Source: Calamus simplicifolius
Taxonomy: Eukaryota > Streptophyta > Magnoliopsida > Arecales > Arecaceae
Assembly: GCA_900491605.1 (NCBI GenBank)
Contig: UESW01004767.1
Coordinates: 248,001 to 312,000 of the forward strand
DNA length: 64,000 bases
Reading direction: 5' to 3'
Of the stretch, positions 23,725-35,284 are shown piece after piece. Below the pieces are notes generated by a model. That model was not told the DNA's origin and searched no databases. It was given only the letters and a program-made list of their open reading frames with translations. Both the position numbers and the translations under genes were made by a program. How positions within the stretch are numbered: position 1 is the first letter of the stretch; each line of letters begins with the position of its first letter.

Positions 23725-25134
23725 TGAGGGTGATTGAATGCTTACAATGGTTGCTAGATTTCAGGAAGAGAGTGATGGAACCTAACTAATTTTCGACTTT
23801 GTCTTCTTCTAGAAATAAAACATAAAAACTTTTCCTAAACCTTTGAATCTGGGTAGATATCAGCTTCAATTAGAAAGATGAACTTAAGGAGAGATCAGAG
23901 ACCTTTTAAAAGCTTTTAGGTAGAAGCTCCTATTATTTCCAAGGAAGAAGATAAACTTCTTCTTTTTCCCATTCTTCCTCTTTTTCGCTTTTAAACCCTT
24001 CCAAAATTTCCTTGAGATCTAAAATTTTCTCTCATTATCTAGACAAGGGTTTAAATTAGGTTAAATAGGAAGTTTAAGGTTAAAATAAGCCCTATCCTTC
24101 TTCCTAGAGTACCTGGGAGGAAGACAAGCTCGTCTCCTAGCTCCTAGGTTCTCAAATACGGCTCTTTCTTTTCTTTTATTGGATTGGTTTAGACGGTCAA
24201 GTGGACTATATTGGTTTAGCTGGCTCAAAGAGCTGGATCTCACACCTCACTACCCCTTTTCCTTTGGTATAGCCTTGCTAGCCTTTTCTTTTCTTTGTAT
24301 TTTATTTTCTATAATTGTAAAGAAACATTTGTTATGCTAGCTTGAATTCAGAGTTGTTTTGTTTCTTTAACTCTTGAAATGGTTTTCAAAATCTTTTTTG
24401 GTAATGTACCCAACTCTAAAACTTTGTGAGAGCAAAACTTCAAATAGTAGTAAAGTCATACAAGGTTTTATTTTATTTTTCTTGATATATTTTCAATCAT
24501 TTTAGAACCTAGACTGGGTTCCAGCAATGCATTAACAAGAACAAAATACATGTGATCAAAATATTTAAAAAGAAAAAAATATGATAGTTGTTATATGATT
24601 TTTAATAAGTTTTGTGATCAAATTTACAATATCCACTTGCACTATAATATAGCATATAAATTTTGAGAGGCTATAGAAAGGAATATAGTATTGTTGATAT
24701 CAAAAGGATAAATTATTTGATTGAAAAATATTGTTACTTCAAGATGGTGGATTCATAATCAATTATAGTGCAAAATTATAACCTTCAAGTTACTATATGA
24801 GAGCTGAAACATAGTAGAATGCCATTAGTTGAAAATTTTCAAGAAGGTTGGTAATCACAAGCTTCCTTCTTCGTGAGAACATTTTGGCATCTCTTTAAAC
24901 AATTATATAGGGGCAACATTGATGGAAGAAACCTTGATGAAAGACCTTATTTCTTCCCTCAATGTTAAAGCCATGGAACCATCGTCACACCTAAGTTAGA
25001 ATTCATAGAAAATGTTAGATCAATAGAAATTCCATGAAATATTAGAAAGAACAAAGACAAAAGAACTTGTTATGTGTATCGAAGGTTTGGCCATTTAGCT
25101 AAGAACTATTACTATGAGAATAATACGTGCAATC
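23725..25134. other. intergenic, decayed sequence
   Basis: Together with 16917-17036 this was contiguous before the Copia insertion. No gene was recognised. Near 25050-25130 a degenerate zinc-knuckle-like reading (CYVYRRFGHLAKNYY, lacking two of its cysteines) suggests a dead retroelement gag tail. The rest is AT-rich. Confidence 0.35.
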
Positions 25135-26356
25135 TGTCGGGACCCCTCCCCGATGCATACTCACTTATAGTAATTAGGTAGAGTCCTGCTAGCATTTATG
25201 TTACGTACCATAAAGCTTAAGTGAACCCTATCTAATTGCTACAAGTTACATGCATAAAATACTCAAGCTTTTTATAAACATTGACATGCTCAATCAGTTT
25301 ATACAATTCACAAGACAACATCACAATTTGATTTAACCATGCTCAGATAAAAATATGATATCCACACTCTGTTTTAAAAGACTATGGGTAGTTTAAACTT
25401 CATTAACAATCCTGTTGTAAAAATCATACTCATAATCAGTTTATAATGAAGTCACATTTCACTTTTAGTCCAAGTTTAAAATACATCATAGTGTAACAAT
25501 TTCACACATACATACATAACCATCTCAAGCATTACCCTTAATATACAAATCATGCAACATAGTCCCATTATACCAAAAGACTTCTCCAAAAGCTAGCAAC
25601 CCCAAAGAAACTATAAAACCAAGGCCAACTTACTAAGATGTTGGATGCTCAAGGTCCAACCTTCTAGTTTGCAATTAGCTATCACTGATCTAAAATACAA
25701 AAATTTTAACGATAGAGGGGGTGAGACCTAAGTTTCAAGAACTGAATAACCATCTAACAATGAAGAAATTAAAAAAGCTGATAAGCATATTGATACACAT
25801 ATTACACTAAAACTAGATACACAACTGTACTATACTGAATAGCCAATACAACACGGCATAGATAGATATAAAGAAAATATTTTATATGGTATAAGAAAAT
25901 TTATAAGTTAGATTATGCTTTCAATAATACAAACTCAGATAGAATAATATAATAATTTATAAAATCTCATGATGTTGGGCTATGTGTGTTACCACTAAGG
26001 TACATCCCTACAATCATCCTTTTATAGGTGTACTCTCAGTGGGTGAGTGAACTGAGCAATCAGGATTCCTGCACCATATAGCACCCCTCACATGGGTAGT
26101 TTACCTCAGGTGTGAGCTTGCCCCTTTTTCCTAGGCCTCATGATTTACCTTTCGTTGGGATAATATCACTGTGCTCCCTCGGACTATATAGGTTAGCTTT
26201 TTATCGAGCTATGATTCTTTATCCCATTGGGATGCTTGCAACCGGTCTTACTAGGCTAGTCTAGCATGTACTCTCCCTAGCCTCGAAATCATACTACGAT
26301 CGAATCACAAGAAGGTACCGGCTATAAGTAATGTGTGAAATGCTCATGCTATAACA
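25135..26356 (-). repeat. possible solo LTR on the minus strand
   Basis: Read on the minus strand it starts TGTTATAGC and ends GGGGTCCCGACA, similar in style to gypsy LTR ends. Near 25700 the minus strand has a CTCACCCCC block followed by TTGTATTTTAG, resembling the acceptor-like block of the other LTRs. No primer site or second copy is present and the flanking 5-mers do not match. Confidence 0.35.
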
Positions 26357-26357
26357 C

Positions 26358-27420
26358 TGATAAGACTATTTATTATTCTAATTTAATCATTAAAATAAAT
26401 ATTAATTACTTTAAATTTATTAAGAATTGATACTTTTTATGGATATTTGCTGAAATGGAGCGTATAAATGGAATTAGCTCGATTTTTGGAGTCCAACGAT
26501 GCAGATAATACTCAAATCAGGACTCTATTTGCCTGAAAGGAAGAAAGAGATGATTTCGCAATATCTCGATGCAAACTAAGGCAGGTGATGTAAAATAGAT
26601 GGTTGAGAAGTTTTCTCTAATATCTAAATGATCTTGAACCCGATTGACTCCAACTTTGACTCAAAGGAAGCCCTAGACAAACTCTATAAAAGGAGGACCT
26701 CAAGCAATAGTCCGGGAAGGAGTTTTCTCTAAAGTTCTTTTTATTTTTTTATTTAGATAATTGTATTTAGGCTTGGAAGATAAAAGTATGGAGAAAATGC
26801 TGGCGGCAACAATGTGTGGCTAAATTCCTTCAACTTAAGATAATGATGAAGCCTGTAACTAGGTTCTATCTTTCTTTTTGTTATTAATTTCTATGCAATA
26901 AAAATCATGCTCTTCTTTCATATATCTTTTGAGTTATTTTTCTAATCAAGGTTTTGATCTGGCATACACGGTCTATACCCTCTATGACGTGCCGTGATCT
27001 TAGGATACGGTACGTGCCTAAGAGAGATAGATCGTAGTATGGTAGTTTAGACCTTTAATTTTATAAATAATTAGATAGTTTATACTCTAAATGGATATGC
27101 CATGATCTTCTGATACGGCTCGTGCCTGATAAGAGATAAATTATTCTAATCCAAGATTTGCAAAAATTATTGTTATTGCAACAAAGAAAAGAACATAAAA
27201 CATATGTGTATGATAGATTTGAATTCCTGAGTTGCTTCTACTGCCGTCTTAATTTTATTAATTAATTAGTTATTATCTTTTAATAACCACTATTCTAAAT
27301 ATAATCCTCTACAAATAATTTTTTATTATTTTGTGAAATAATTGCTTTTGATCTTTGAGAATATGATCCCGATTCACCACTAGTTATAGTAGTGAGTAGG
27401 TTTTATTTTTGACCGTCAAC
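26358..27420 (+). repeat. possible 5' LTR of the following gypsy gag remnant
   Basis: AT-rich segment starting TGATAAGACT and lying upstream of a gypsy gag. Near 27400-27425 the string TTTTTGACCGTCAACGACA resembles a decayed version of the TTTTTGGCGCCGT-type primer region of Athila/Tat elements. A TACGGTACGTGCC/ATACGGCTCGTGCC motif is repeated at about 27007 and 27113. No downstream LTR exists in this window, so the boundaries are guesses. Confidence 0.3.
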
Positions 27421-28535
27421 GACAATGATCAAATTTTAGCCCTATTGTCGAAGATTCAGACATGATTAGTTCACAAAAAAATTAAAAAAAAAAATTACCA
27501 TACTTTTTTTTAATTTTATTCTTATTTTTTATTTTTTTATGATTTCATTATTATTTGTGATTCTATATAAAAGAAGAGTAAAAAAAATCCTGTTTTGTTG
27601 AATAGCTATTGCTCTCTTTAGCTTATTATTAATTTTTTTGGAGTTACCTCATTATATATTTTTTTATTTTCTTTTTAACATAAAAAATTACTTTTTTTTC
27701 TTATCACAAATCCACTTTTAACCTAATTAACTTTTCTTTTTAATTAACTTACCTTAAAGAACCTAAAAGAAAACCCTAAGACACTTTTCATAAAATATAA
27801 TTAATTTAAGAAAATAAATAATAAATTTTAAAAACTTTTTAACTTGTTTAGATAGCTTGTTTGAATTGCATTGCATTTTTATAAAATCTTTAAGGGCATA
27901 AATCCCTAATCAAGATAAGGTGAGGAGTTGATCACCCTTCCTTGGCCCATAAATCACATCCTTCATTGTGCATTAACCCAAGCCTTTAACTCTAAAATTA
28001 ACTAGACGTCAGCCCCTAAGGAACTCAAGCTCAATAGGATAAGGCACCCAAAAGAGCTGGACCGGGTTAGGATTGACTGATTAACTGGTGTCTAGAAAAG
28101 AAAAGGAAAGTAGTTATTTAATTGATTCCATTTGCTTACCTAGTAAGCAACAGAGGGACCCCCATTAACCTTACCCTTAACTAGCTAGATGATCATCTAA
28201 TTTTTGACTTAAAGGGCTCCAAGGCGGTCTTGGAAGTTAGAAGCCGTCTAGATCTAGGTTAAGCCTAGGGTAGAGAGTCTAATCTTTGTTAACTTGATTA
28301 CTAATAATTATTAAACCCTAACTAAATTATTCTTCATTGCTCTTAGTTCTAGGAATCTTTTAGGATATTTTCTTTAGAATCTTCTTATTTCTCTTCTATT
28401 ACATTAGTTAAAAAAAAGAACTAAATTACTATTTGCTTTAAAGTGTATTAGTAGGGTGTATGATTAGTCGCGATCGTTACAATACCCTTAAATCCTGAAA
28501 TAGAGAGAACTTGTAGAGCAAACAAAGTACACATT
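27421..28535. other. AT-rich leader-like sequence
   Basis: No open frame or recognised motif. It lies between the putative LTR and the gag remnant and may be that element's leader. Confidence 0.35.
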
Positions 28536-29070
28536 ATGGATCTTAATCAAAAAAATAATCCACCATGTCAATTGAAGGAGTACTTCGTCCCTTCACAATA
28601 TACATATTCACCATGCATACAAGTATCCCCAGTAGAGGCTATCCAATATGAAATTAAGTCCAATGTAATCCAAATGTTACCAGCTTTTTAAGGATTTACA
28701 AATGAAGATCCCTACAAACACTTAGATGAATTCTTAAAATTTTGCTCAACTATCAAGATTCAAAATTTCTCCGATGAGGCACTTAGGCTTAAGTTATTCC
28801 CTTTCTTCCCAAAAGATAGAGCCATGTATTGGTTAAATTCACTAGACACTGTTATAATTTTAACTTGGGACTAACTTTAGAGGGAATTTCTTAAGAAATA
28901 CTTTTCTATTAGAAAAATGAATCAAATCAGAAAAGCTATAACTAGTTTTTTCTAGTTAGAGAAAGAAATGTTTCATGAAACATAGGAGAGATTAAAAGAA
29001 TTAACTAGAAAATATCCACATCATGCAATACCTAAATGGCAGTTAGTTCAATGTTTTTATGATGAATTAT
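28536..29070 (+). pseudogene. gypsy gag remnant, truncated at the N
   Basis: A single frame from the ATG at 28536 reads through six stops to 29070. The retrotransposon-gag core is clear: NEDPYKHLDEFLKFC, LRLKLFPFFPKDRAMYWLNS, then a PHHAIPKWQLVQCFYDEL tail, as in Athila/Tat-type gag. Most stops are TAA or TAG where Gln or Glu would be expected, so they are simple substitutions without frameshift. The frame ends abruptly at the ambiguous base 29071, after which unrelated Copia sequence begins. Confidence 0.7.
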
Positions 29071-29071
29071 N
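29071..29071. other. ambiguous base (N) at a chimeric junction
   Basis: The only N in the window. Gypsy gag lies immediately to its left and the middle of a Copia RT immediately to its right. It probably marks an assembly join or collapsed gap rather than a real breakpoint. Confidence 0.75.
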
Positions 29072-30141
29072 CACCTAGAGCTTGGTATGATAGGTTAAGT
29101 AAATTCTTAATAGAAAATGATTTTACAAGAGGGAATGTTGATAAAATGCTATTTTTGAAAAGAAAAAATAAAGATTTGCTTGTAGTACAAATATACGTAG
29201 ATGACATTATTTTTGGTGCTACTAACGATTCTCTTTGTCAAGAATTTGCAAAGTTGATGCAGGGAGAATTCGAGATGAGCATGATGGGAGAACTCAACTT
29301 CTTCCTTGGACTCCAGATCAAACAAAGCAAAGAGGGAATCTTCATCAACCAAACAAAATACACAAGAGAACTACTCAAAAAGTTTGGTATGGAATCAATG
29401 AAACCCCTCGGAACTCTAATGAGTCCTTCATGCAAGCTGGACAAAGATGAAGAAGGTAAGAAGGTTGATCAGAAATATTATCGAGGTATAATCGGATCCC
29501 TACTTTATTTAACCGCAAGTAGACCAGATATTATGTTTTCTATATGTTTATGTGCTAGATTTCAATCAGAACCTAAAGAATCACATTTAATTGCTGTTAA
29601 AAGAATACTAAGATATGTAAGTGGAACAAAAAATGTAGGTTTATGGTATTCTAGAGACTCCACATTAAATCTAATTGCATATTCAGATTCTGATTATGCT
29701 GGATGTAAACTAGATAGAAAAAGCACAAGTGGTGCATGCCAATTCTTAGGTAGTAACTTAATCACATGGTTTAGCAAAAAGCAAAATTCAGTTGCATTAT
29801 CAACTACTGAAGCTGAATATGTAGTGGCTGGAAGTTGCTGTGCGCAAATCCTATGGATTAAGCGACAACTTGAAGACTATGGTATCACACTTGATAAAAC
29901 ACCCATAAGATGTGATAACACTAGCGCAATCAATCTAACAAAGAATCCAATTCAACATTCAAGAACTAAACACATAGAAATCAGATATCATTTTATAAGA
30001 GAACATGTAGCAAATAATGAAATATGTCTTGATTATGTTAACACTGAAGATCAATTAGCTGACATATTTACTAAACCTTTAAATGAAGAGAGATTCTGTT
30101 ATCTTAGAGGAGAGTTAGGTATTTGTGATCCTTTAGAATGA
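29072..30141 (+). CDS. Copia RT (C-terminal part) - RNase H, 5' truncated
   Basis: Uninterrupted frame of about 356 residues to the TGA at 30139-30141. It enters in the RT just before WYDRLSKFL, has the active-site motif YVDDIIFG near 29200, the LNFFLGLQIKQ and GMLMSP-like region, the SLLYLTASRPDI motif, and RNase H with YSDSDYAGC, STTEAEY and RCDNTSAINL. It ends with DIFTKPLNEERF. Residues upstream of the N belong to another element, so the apparent Met start there is false. The absence of stops over 1 kb, unlike the neighbouring gypsy genes, suggests a young copy. Confidence 0.88.
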
Positions 30142-30309
30142 ATTTGAAACCCCTAAGGAAATTTTATCTAAGATTCTTTCAAATCCTCGATCCTTAAGGA
30201 AATCTTATCTAGAATTCATATCTAATTGATTCACTCATATCCAATGATTATTTATCAATTTTTATGATCATATTCCAGACACATTTCAAAATTTCATGTT
30301 TTGGTCTGA

Positions 30310-30500
30310 AATGGTCTCGGAGCCGACTCGGTGCGTATCGGAGTCGACTCCCGGTTTCGACTGAAACTCTCGGGTCGACCCCTCTTCGGCGCGAGTCGAC
30401 TCCATGTCGAGATGGCCTTTCTGTGACTGTGCGGAGTCGACACCTGGGTTTGCGCGAGCCGACTCGAAGTGGTCCCAAGTTGATTTATCTAGGGCAGAGT
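30310..30500. repeat. GGAGTCGACTCC-type palindrome cluster (internal)
   Basis: Seven copies of GAGYYGACYCS variants in about 190 bp between pol and the extra ORF. Several contain the full palindrome GAGTCGACTC. The same motif array occurs in this family's LTR. Confidence 0.75.
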
Positions 30501-30607
30501 CGACTCGTCGCTCATTTCATTCACCCATTCTTTCAAAATACTCTCTCCACGATTTTTCAAACCTTCCAAACCTCCAAAAATCCCTGATTATCATCTCCAA
30601 TCATCCA

Positions 30608-32009
30608 ATGGCACCCAAAACTAGAGGATCTAGTCTTGCGGCGGGCGGCATCAAGCGGAAGCGTGCCGTGAAGAAGAGGGTGAGGCGTCCGGTGCGTGAG
30701 TCTTCTCCAAGCGCGGACTCCACTTCATCTGCTTCTACTCCGACTGCTTCACTTGCTGCTACTTCGTCCCAGGTAGATCGATTAGCGGATAGGATTATAA
30801 CCACGGGTAGAAAGGTAGATTTCAAATTATTTGAAGCTGAAGGATTTTTGCTTGGGAGACAGCTGATCGAGATGGGATGGGAGAAAATTTGTTCTCTAGA
30901 TTGTCCGACCTATCCCTCTTTGGTAAAGGAATTCTACAAGAATCTGTCTAGAGGAGATCATGGCCTAGTTAGCAATGTGAGAGGAATCAGGCTATCTGTT
31001 ACTGCTGAGATTCTATCTAGACTGTTGGAATTACCCTTATCTGGCACTTCCACCTTTTCTTCTGATGACCGCGCCCCAGCTTTATCGAGATTATTAAATC
31101 GGGATGTAGTCGGATTTGAAGAGGTATTTGCCAATCAACTTTCATTAGAATTGAGATTATTACACAATATTTGCAGTAGGATACTCTTTCCAAAAACTGG
31201 TAGATTTGACTATGTATCAGAGAGAGATATCTTTGTAATGGATGCCATTGTGATAGGCAAGCCTATAAATCTTCCCAGTATGATACTATGGTACATAGCA
31301 GACTGTGGAGGGAAAAGAAAGTCTAGTCTGCCTTATGGAATGATCCTTACAAAGATTTTTCTGAGCCAAGGTGTAGTGATTTCTGACAATGAGCCTATGA
31401 AGAATCTGCGACACACTGATTTTTATAGCCTGGCAATAATTCATCGGATGGGATTTATCAAAAAGAATGAAAAATGGGAAAGGAAAGGAGTGACAGAAGA
31501 TAGAGCTACAGATGCTGAGGCTGCAGGACCCTCTGTTAGACATCCTTCACCTGCACCTCCGAGTCCTTTGATTTCTGCCTCTGCTCCAGCCCCAGTTCCA
31601 TCATCTGATCAAGCCTCATCATCTTCTGCCAGTTTCTCAATCAACAACTTATGCAACTCAAAGCTCTACTTGATGATCAATCTGAAAAACTTAAAACTGA
31701 ATTTGAAAATAAATTTATGAATTTGAGGGAGACTCTTTATTCATTTGATGATCGTATCTCTAAGATAGAGTCTACTCTCAGCTCTTCTTCGGTATCTTTA
31801 AGTGGTGATCTCAAAATATATTTGAAGAACTTAAGGATATATGCGGAGATGGAGAGACATATGCCAAGTGTAACGCGGAGCTACAAGACAAGATTCAGAG
31901 TGCGTGCACCTTTGTTGATGAGAGACTCAAAGATTATGTGAGAATTCAATCTGAAGGAATGAAGAACATAGTAGATCATTTAACTAGAATTATAAGGACT
32001 CATTTTTGA
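30608..32009 (+). pseudogene. additional ORF downstream of pol (Sirevirus-type), two frameshifts
   Basis: The ATG at 30608 is chosen over an upstream in-frame ATG at 30404 because the upstream part covers the palindrome spacer. The product starts with a basic tract (KRKRAVKKRVRR), a Ser/Thr/Ala-rich linker, then a globular region of about 220 residues (VDFKLFEAEGFLLGRQLIEM to IHRMGFIKKN). This resembles the domain called 'putative plant transposon protein' in retroelement extra ORFs. A Pro/Ser/Ala linker and a predicted coiled coil (LDDQSEKLKTEFENKF) follow. Shifts near 31630 and 31815 separate the parts; the last frame ends at the TGA at 32007-32009. Its role is unknown. Nuclear or chromatin tethering could fit the basic N-terminus, but that is a guess. 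Confidence 0.7.
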
Positions 32010-32427
32010 GTTATTAGATTTTCAATCCTAGTTATGTACTGAAGTTTTTGTTATGCTTTCATTTTGAAATCAATGTATTGAACATCTTGATGTATTAGAC
32101 CTTTAATGAAATGAATTCTCTATATTGATTACTCAATGTATTTCCTTATTTCAATGAATGAATGAAATTGTCAAATCTTATCTTATTTGAATGAATGTTT
32201 GTGCTTCTCTACCTTTTTGTTGATAACAAAAAAGGGGGAGAATTTTATAGTTCTATGATTGTGATATATTTGAAAGAAATCAAAGTAATCAATGAGATAA
32301 ACAATGAGATATTTAATTAAGTTTCATAGGGGGAGCTACCTCATTAAGGGGGAGCCTAAGCCTAACTATGAAAACAAAATAAATTCACTAATCAATCATG
32401 AACAAACTCAATGTTTTTGTCATCATC

Positions 32428-32441
32428 AAAAAGGGGGAGAT
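32428..32441 (+). other. polypurine tract of the Sirevirus-like element
   Basis: AAAAAGGGGGAGA immediately before the TGTTGG start of the 3' LTR. Similar tracts occur at about 32230 and 32345, giving three PPT-like runs upstream of the LTR, as seen in Sireviruses. Confidence 0.78.
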
Positions 32442-34182
32442 TGTTGGAAGATTATAGAAAAATTATATGATCCAATCCTTTTGATTTTGATGATTACTAA
32501 AATCCATTGAGTTTATTAAAAGATGTAATGAGTTTATGTAAATGAGCAACAAATTTATTTTGAACAATCAATGAGAATGTTAAAGTTTGACTCTAATCTA
32601 TTTTGAAAGAAACTTTAAGCTCAATATTCAAACTTTCGAAAAGAAATGTTATAATTCATGTTTTATTCAATAAGTTTTTGGATTAGTTCTTGAATCAATT
32701 CTAAATGTCTATTTTATTGTATTCAAGTCAAAACAATGAATTAAAATGAATCTGGAACAATTTTAATGTCAATCAGAAAAGTTTCTGATTTTTGATACGT
32801 TTCGGAGCTGACTCCTGAGTTTCCGAGTCGACTCCACACAGTGTACAGAAATGTGCATCTATCTCGAGTCGACCCACAAAATTGTCGAGTCGACCCCTGA
32901 TTCTGTCGAGCCGACTCTCTGACTGTGCGAGTCGACTCCGCTTAGACACCAGAAGAGTATTTTTCTGAGCACTTCGCGAGTCGACCCCAAGCCTTTCACG
33001 AGTCGACTCCCGACTATCAGGAGTTGACACTTTATTTCTGGCGAGTCGACCCCTAACCTTTATAAACATTTCTATATTTGGTAAGACGAGCTCGAGCCGA
33101 CTCGGGAAAAGCATGAGTCGACTCCAGCAAATCTGGACGATATTTTTTCACAATGACACGTCACTTCAACGGTAAGATTTTTGAATAACGGCTATTTTTC
33201 CTTGTCTCTAACGGATATATTTTTGTAGATTCTATAAATAGAGGAGCTCTTTTCATATCAGAAAAGGATTTCATATATATCAAAAAGAGAGAAAAGAATA
33301 TCTTTCAAAAAGAGGGAAAAACAGAGCTTATTGGAAAAATCTTCTAGCTCAAAGTAGAGTGATTCAAAAGGAGTGAAATCAAAGAGGAAGTTCCGACTGC
33401 TCCAGATCTTCAATCCACAAAAGTCAAAAGAAAATCCAAGAGCCTTTTTAAGATCAAATCGAAGGATTTTCAACATTCAACAAAAGGAGAAAAAGCTTCA
33501 TCTCAACTCCAAAGTTTTCAAACGGTCAAGGATCTTGCTGAGGCCTGATTAAACACGTCAAGAGGAGTTAAAGAGGAGAAGAAAGAAAGCCAAAGCCACA
33601 TCCATCTGCTATCTTATCAGGCTTTTCTAACCTTTTATTCTTTATTTGTATATTTGCTCAAGGGGAGCATTTCAATATTTAAATTGTGATATTTTGATTG
33701 TTTACTGATTCAAAGTGGATTGAATCAGTGGAGGTTGTTGTACCTCGTTGTAAGCTTGGGATAGCTTACGTTTTGGGTTAGTTGTGAGCCCGTGAAAAAC
33801 AACGTGTAAGGTTTTGTGCTGGTAAGCCCGTGTAAAACCAGCTGGGTTCGTTGTGATCCCGGAAAAATAACAAGTTTGAGTTGTGAGCTTGGAAACAACT
33901 CAACTGTAATCTGAGGAGATTATAGTGTGGACCCAAGTGAATCTTGGGAGTGGACGTAGGTGTTGGTTGCACCGAACCACTATAAAATTATCTTGTGTTT
34001 GCCGTGCTATATTTTCTCTCTCTCTATCTCTCTTTATTATTTGCTTGTGCATTGCTTCTTAGTTAATTTCACTCACTTGCACATCTTGAGCAAATCTGTT
34101 TAAAACATTTCAAAAAGCCTTAAATTTTTAAGAACCCAATTCACCCCCCCCCCCCCCTCTTGGGTTGCCATCTGGGCCAACA
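32442..34182 (+). repeat. Sirevirus-like Copia 3' LTR
   Basis: Starts TGTTGGAAG and ends GGGCCAACA. It matches the solo LTR at 5950-7462. It contains a TATAAATA box near 33234, a palindrome cluster (32803-33125), and a C14 tract at 34144-34157. Confidence 0.85.
32803..33125. repeat. GAGTCGACTC palindrome cluster in LTR
   Basis: Twelve copies of GAGYYGAC (mostly GAGTCGAC) spaced 15-45 bp apart in about 320 bp of the LTR, upstream of a likely TATA box. Spacers are not conserved, so only the motif recurs. Confidence 0.78.
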
Positions 34183-35244
34183 ATCTCCATATGAAGTCTT
34201 TAGCTCGAGCTTCGATTATTTGGGCGACTGCTTCGGCTTCAACCCACTTAGTGAAATAATCAATCGCAACAAATAAGAACTTCCTCTGCCCCGTTGCGAG
34301 GGGAAAAAGGCCAAGAATATCCATCCCCCATTTGGCAAAAGGCCAAGGAGATGATATGGAAGTCAGGTGCGCCGAGGGGAGCCTCTAGACATTTGAGTGC
34401 CTCTGGCACAAATCACAGGCTCGGACGAGGTCATCGGCATCTTTCTACATCATTGGCCAATAATACCCTTGACGTAACACTTTGTGGCATAGGGCCCGAC
34501 CGCCGAGATGATTGCCACATATGCCTTCATAAACCTCCCGAAGAGCATAATCAACCTCTGATGGTCGGAGGCATTTGAGCAATGGCATGGAGAAGGATTG
34601 CTTATACAACCAATCATCAATTAGAACATAATGAGATGACTGCATTTTCAGCTTCCTTGCTTCTTTTCTATCAGTGGGTAGCAGTCCTTCTTTAAGGTAC
34701 TTGTGCAGATGATCAATCCAAGATGGTTCGGTGTCGACCTGCATCATCTGGTCAGCATCGACGATGCTGGATTTCTCCAGGACTTCTAAGTGGAATCTCC
34801 GTTCAAGATCCATTAACTCCGTAGTCGCTAGGCGGGTTAGGAGGTCGGTGTGCGTGTTTTCAGCCCTTAGGATCTAGATAATTTTAAATTCATCAAAATA
34901 GGAGGATAAATCATGCACCTTTTGGAGATACCGAATCATATTCGACTCTCGAGCCTTGAATTCTCCTTGCACCTAACCAGCTACCAATTGAGAGTCGGTG
35001 TAGGAAATTAGTTTTTTGACCTTAAGCTCATAGGCGATTCGGAGTCTAGCGAGCAGGGCTTCATACTCTGCTTCATTGTTTGAAGCTGGGAAGGAGAAGC
35101 GAATGCCATATTTGAAAGTTGCACCCTCCGGACTGGTGAAGACCAGACCGACGCCAGAATCGCCAGCGCTGGAGGATCCATCAGCGTGAAGCAATCACGG
35201 GGTGTTGGGCTTTGGTTGTTTGGGGGTGTTCGAAGCGGAGCCAT
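34183..35244 (-). pseudogene. archaeal-type RNase H and truncated integrase (Tat-like)
   Basis: The second RNase H domain at 35194-34973 has HADGSSSAGDSGVGLV and the NNEAEYEALLA signature (acidic active-site residues). Stops separate it from the integrase. The INT zinc domain (HLGGRALCHKVLRQGYYWP ... CDLCQRH, HHCC pattern) lies in 34813-34445 and just after. The catalytic core begins MDILGLFPLATGQRKFLFVAIDYFTKWVE, carrying the first two Asp residues, and breaks off at 34183 in AKDFIW, where the Copia LTR begins. The third catalytic residue is therefore missing from the window. Confidence 0.82.
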
Positions 35245-35284
35245 CTTTAGGTATGGTGCATTCGAGGAGGAAATCCGCTAAAAC

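Larger units (their letters stand above)
29072..34182 (+). mobile_element. 3' part of a Sirevirus-like Copia element
   Basis: Plus-strand order: RT palm and RNase H, a spacer with palindromic motifs, an additional ORF, AAAAAGGGGGAGA polypurine tracts, and a 1.74-kb 3' LTR. The 5' LTR, gag, PR and INT are absent because the sequence starts at the N. The 3' LTR end abuts the integrase gene of a minus-strand gypsy element, so this element inserted into that gene. An extra ORF downstream of pol is characteristic of the Sirevirus/Maximus lineage. Confidence 0.82.

Noticed and set aside
25192..25216. Hairpin near the end of the minus-strand LTR-like segment as another member of the U5 structure set
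   Set aside because: Distance to the end is about 57 nt and the arms are unrelated, so it does not fit the 42-43 nt pattern.
29059..29071. Met start just before the Copia RT
   Set aside because: These codons belong to the gypsy gag left of the N; the frame is a chimera.
30404..30607. Upstream ATG of the extra Copia ORF
   Set aside because: This part translates the palindrome-rich spacer; the basic N-terminus at 30608 is a better start.
30310..33125. CRISPR-like array (regular GAGTCGAC repeats)
   Set aside because: Motif is 8-12 bp with irregular spacing in a plant retrotransposon; not a CRISPR.
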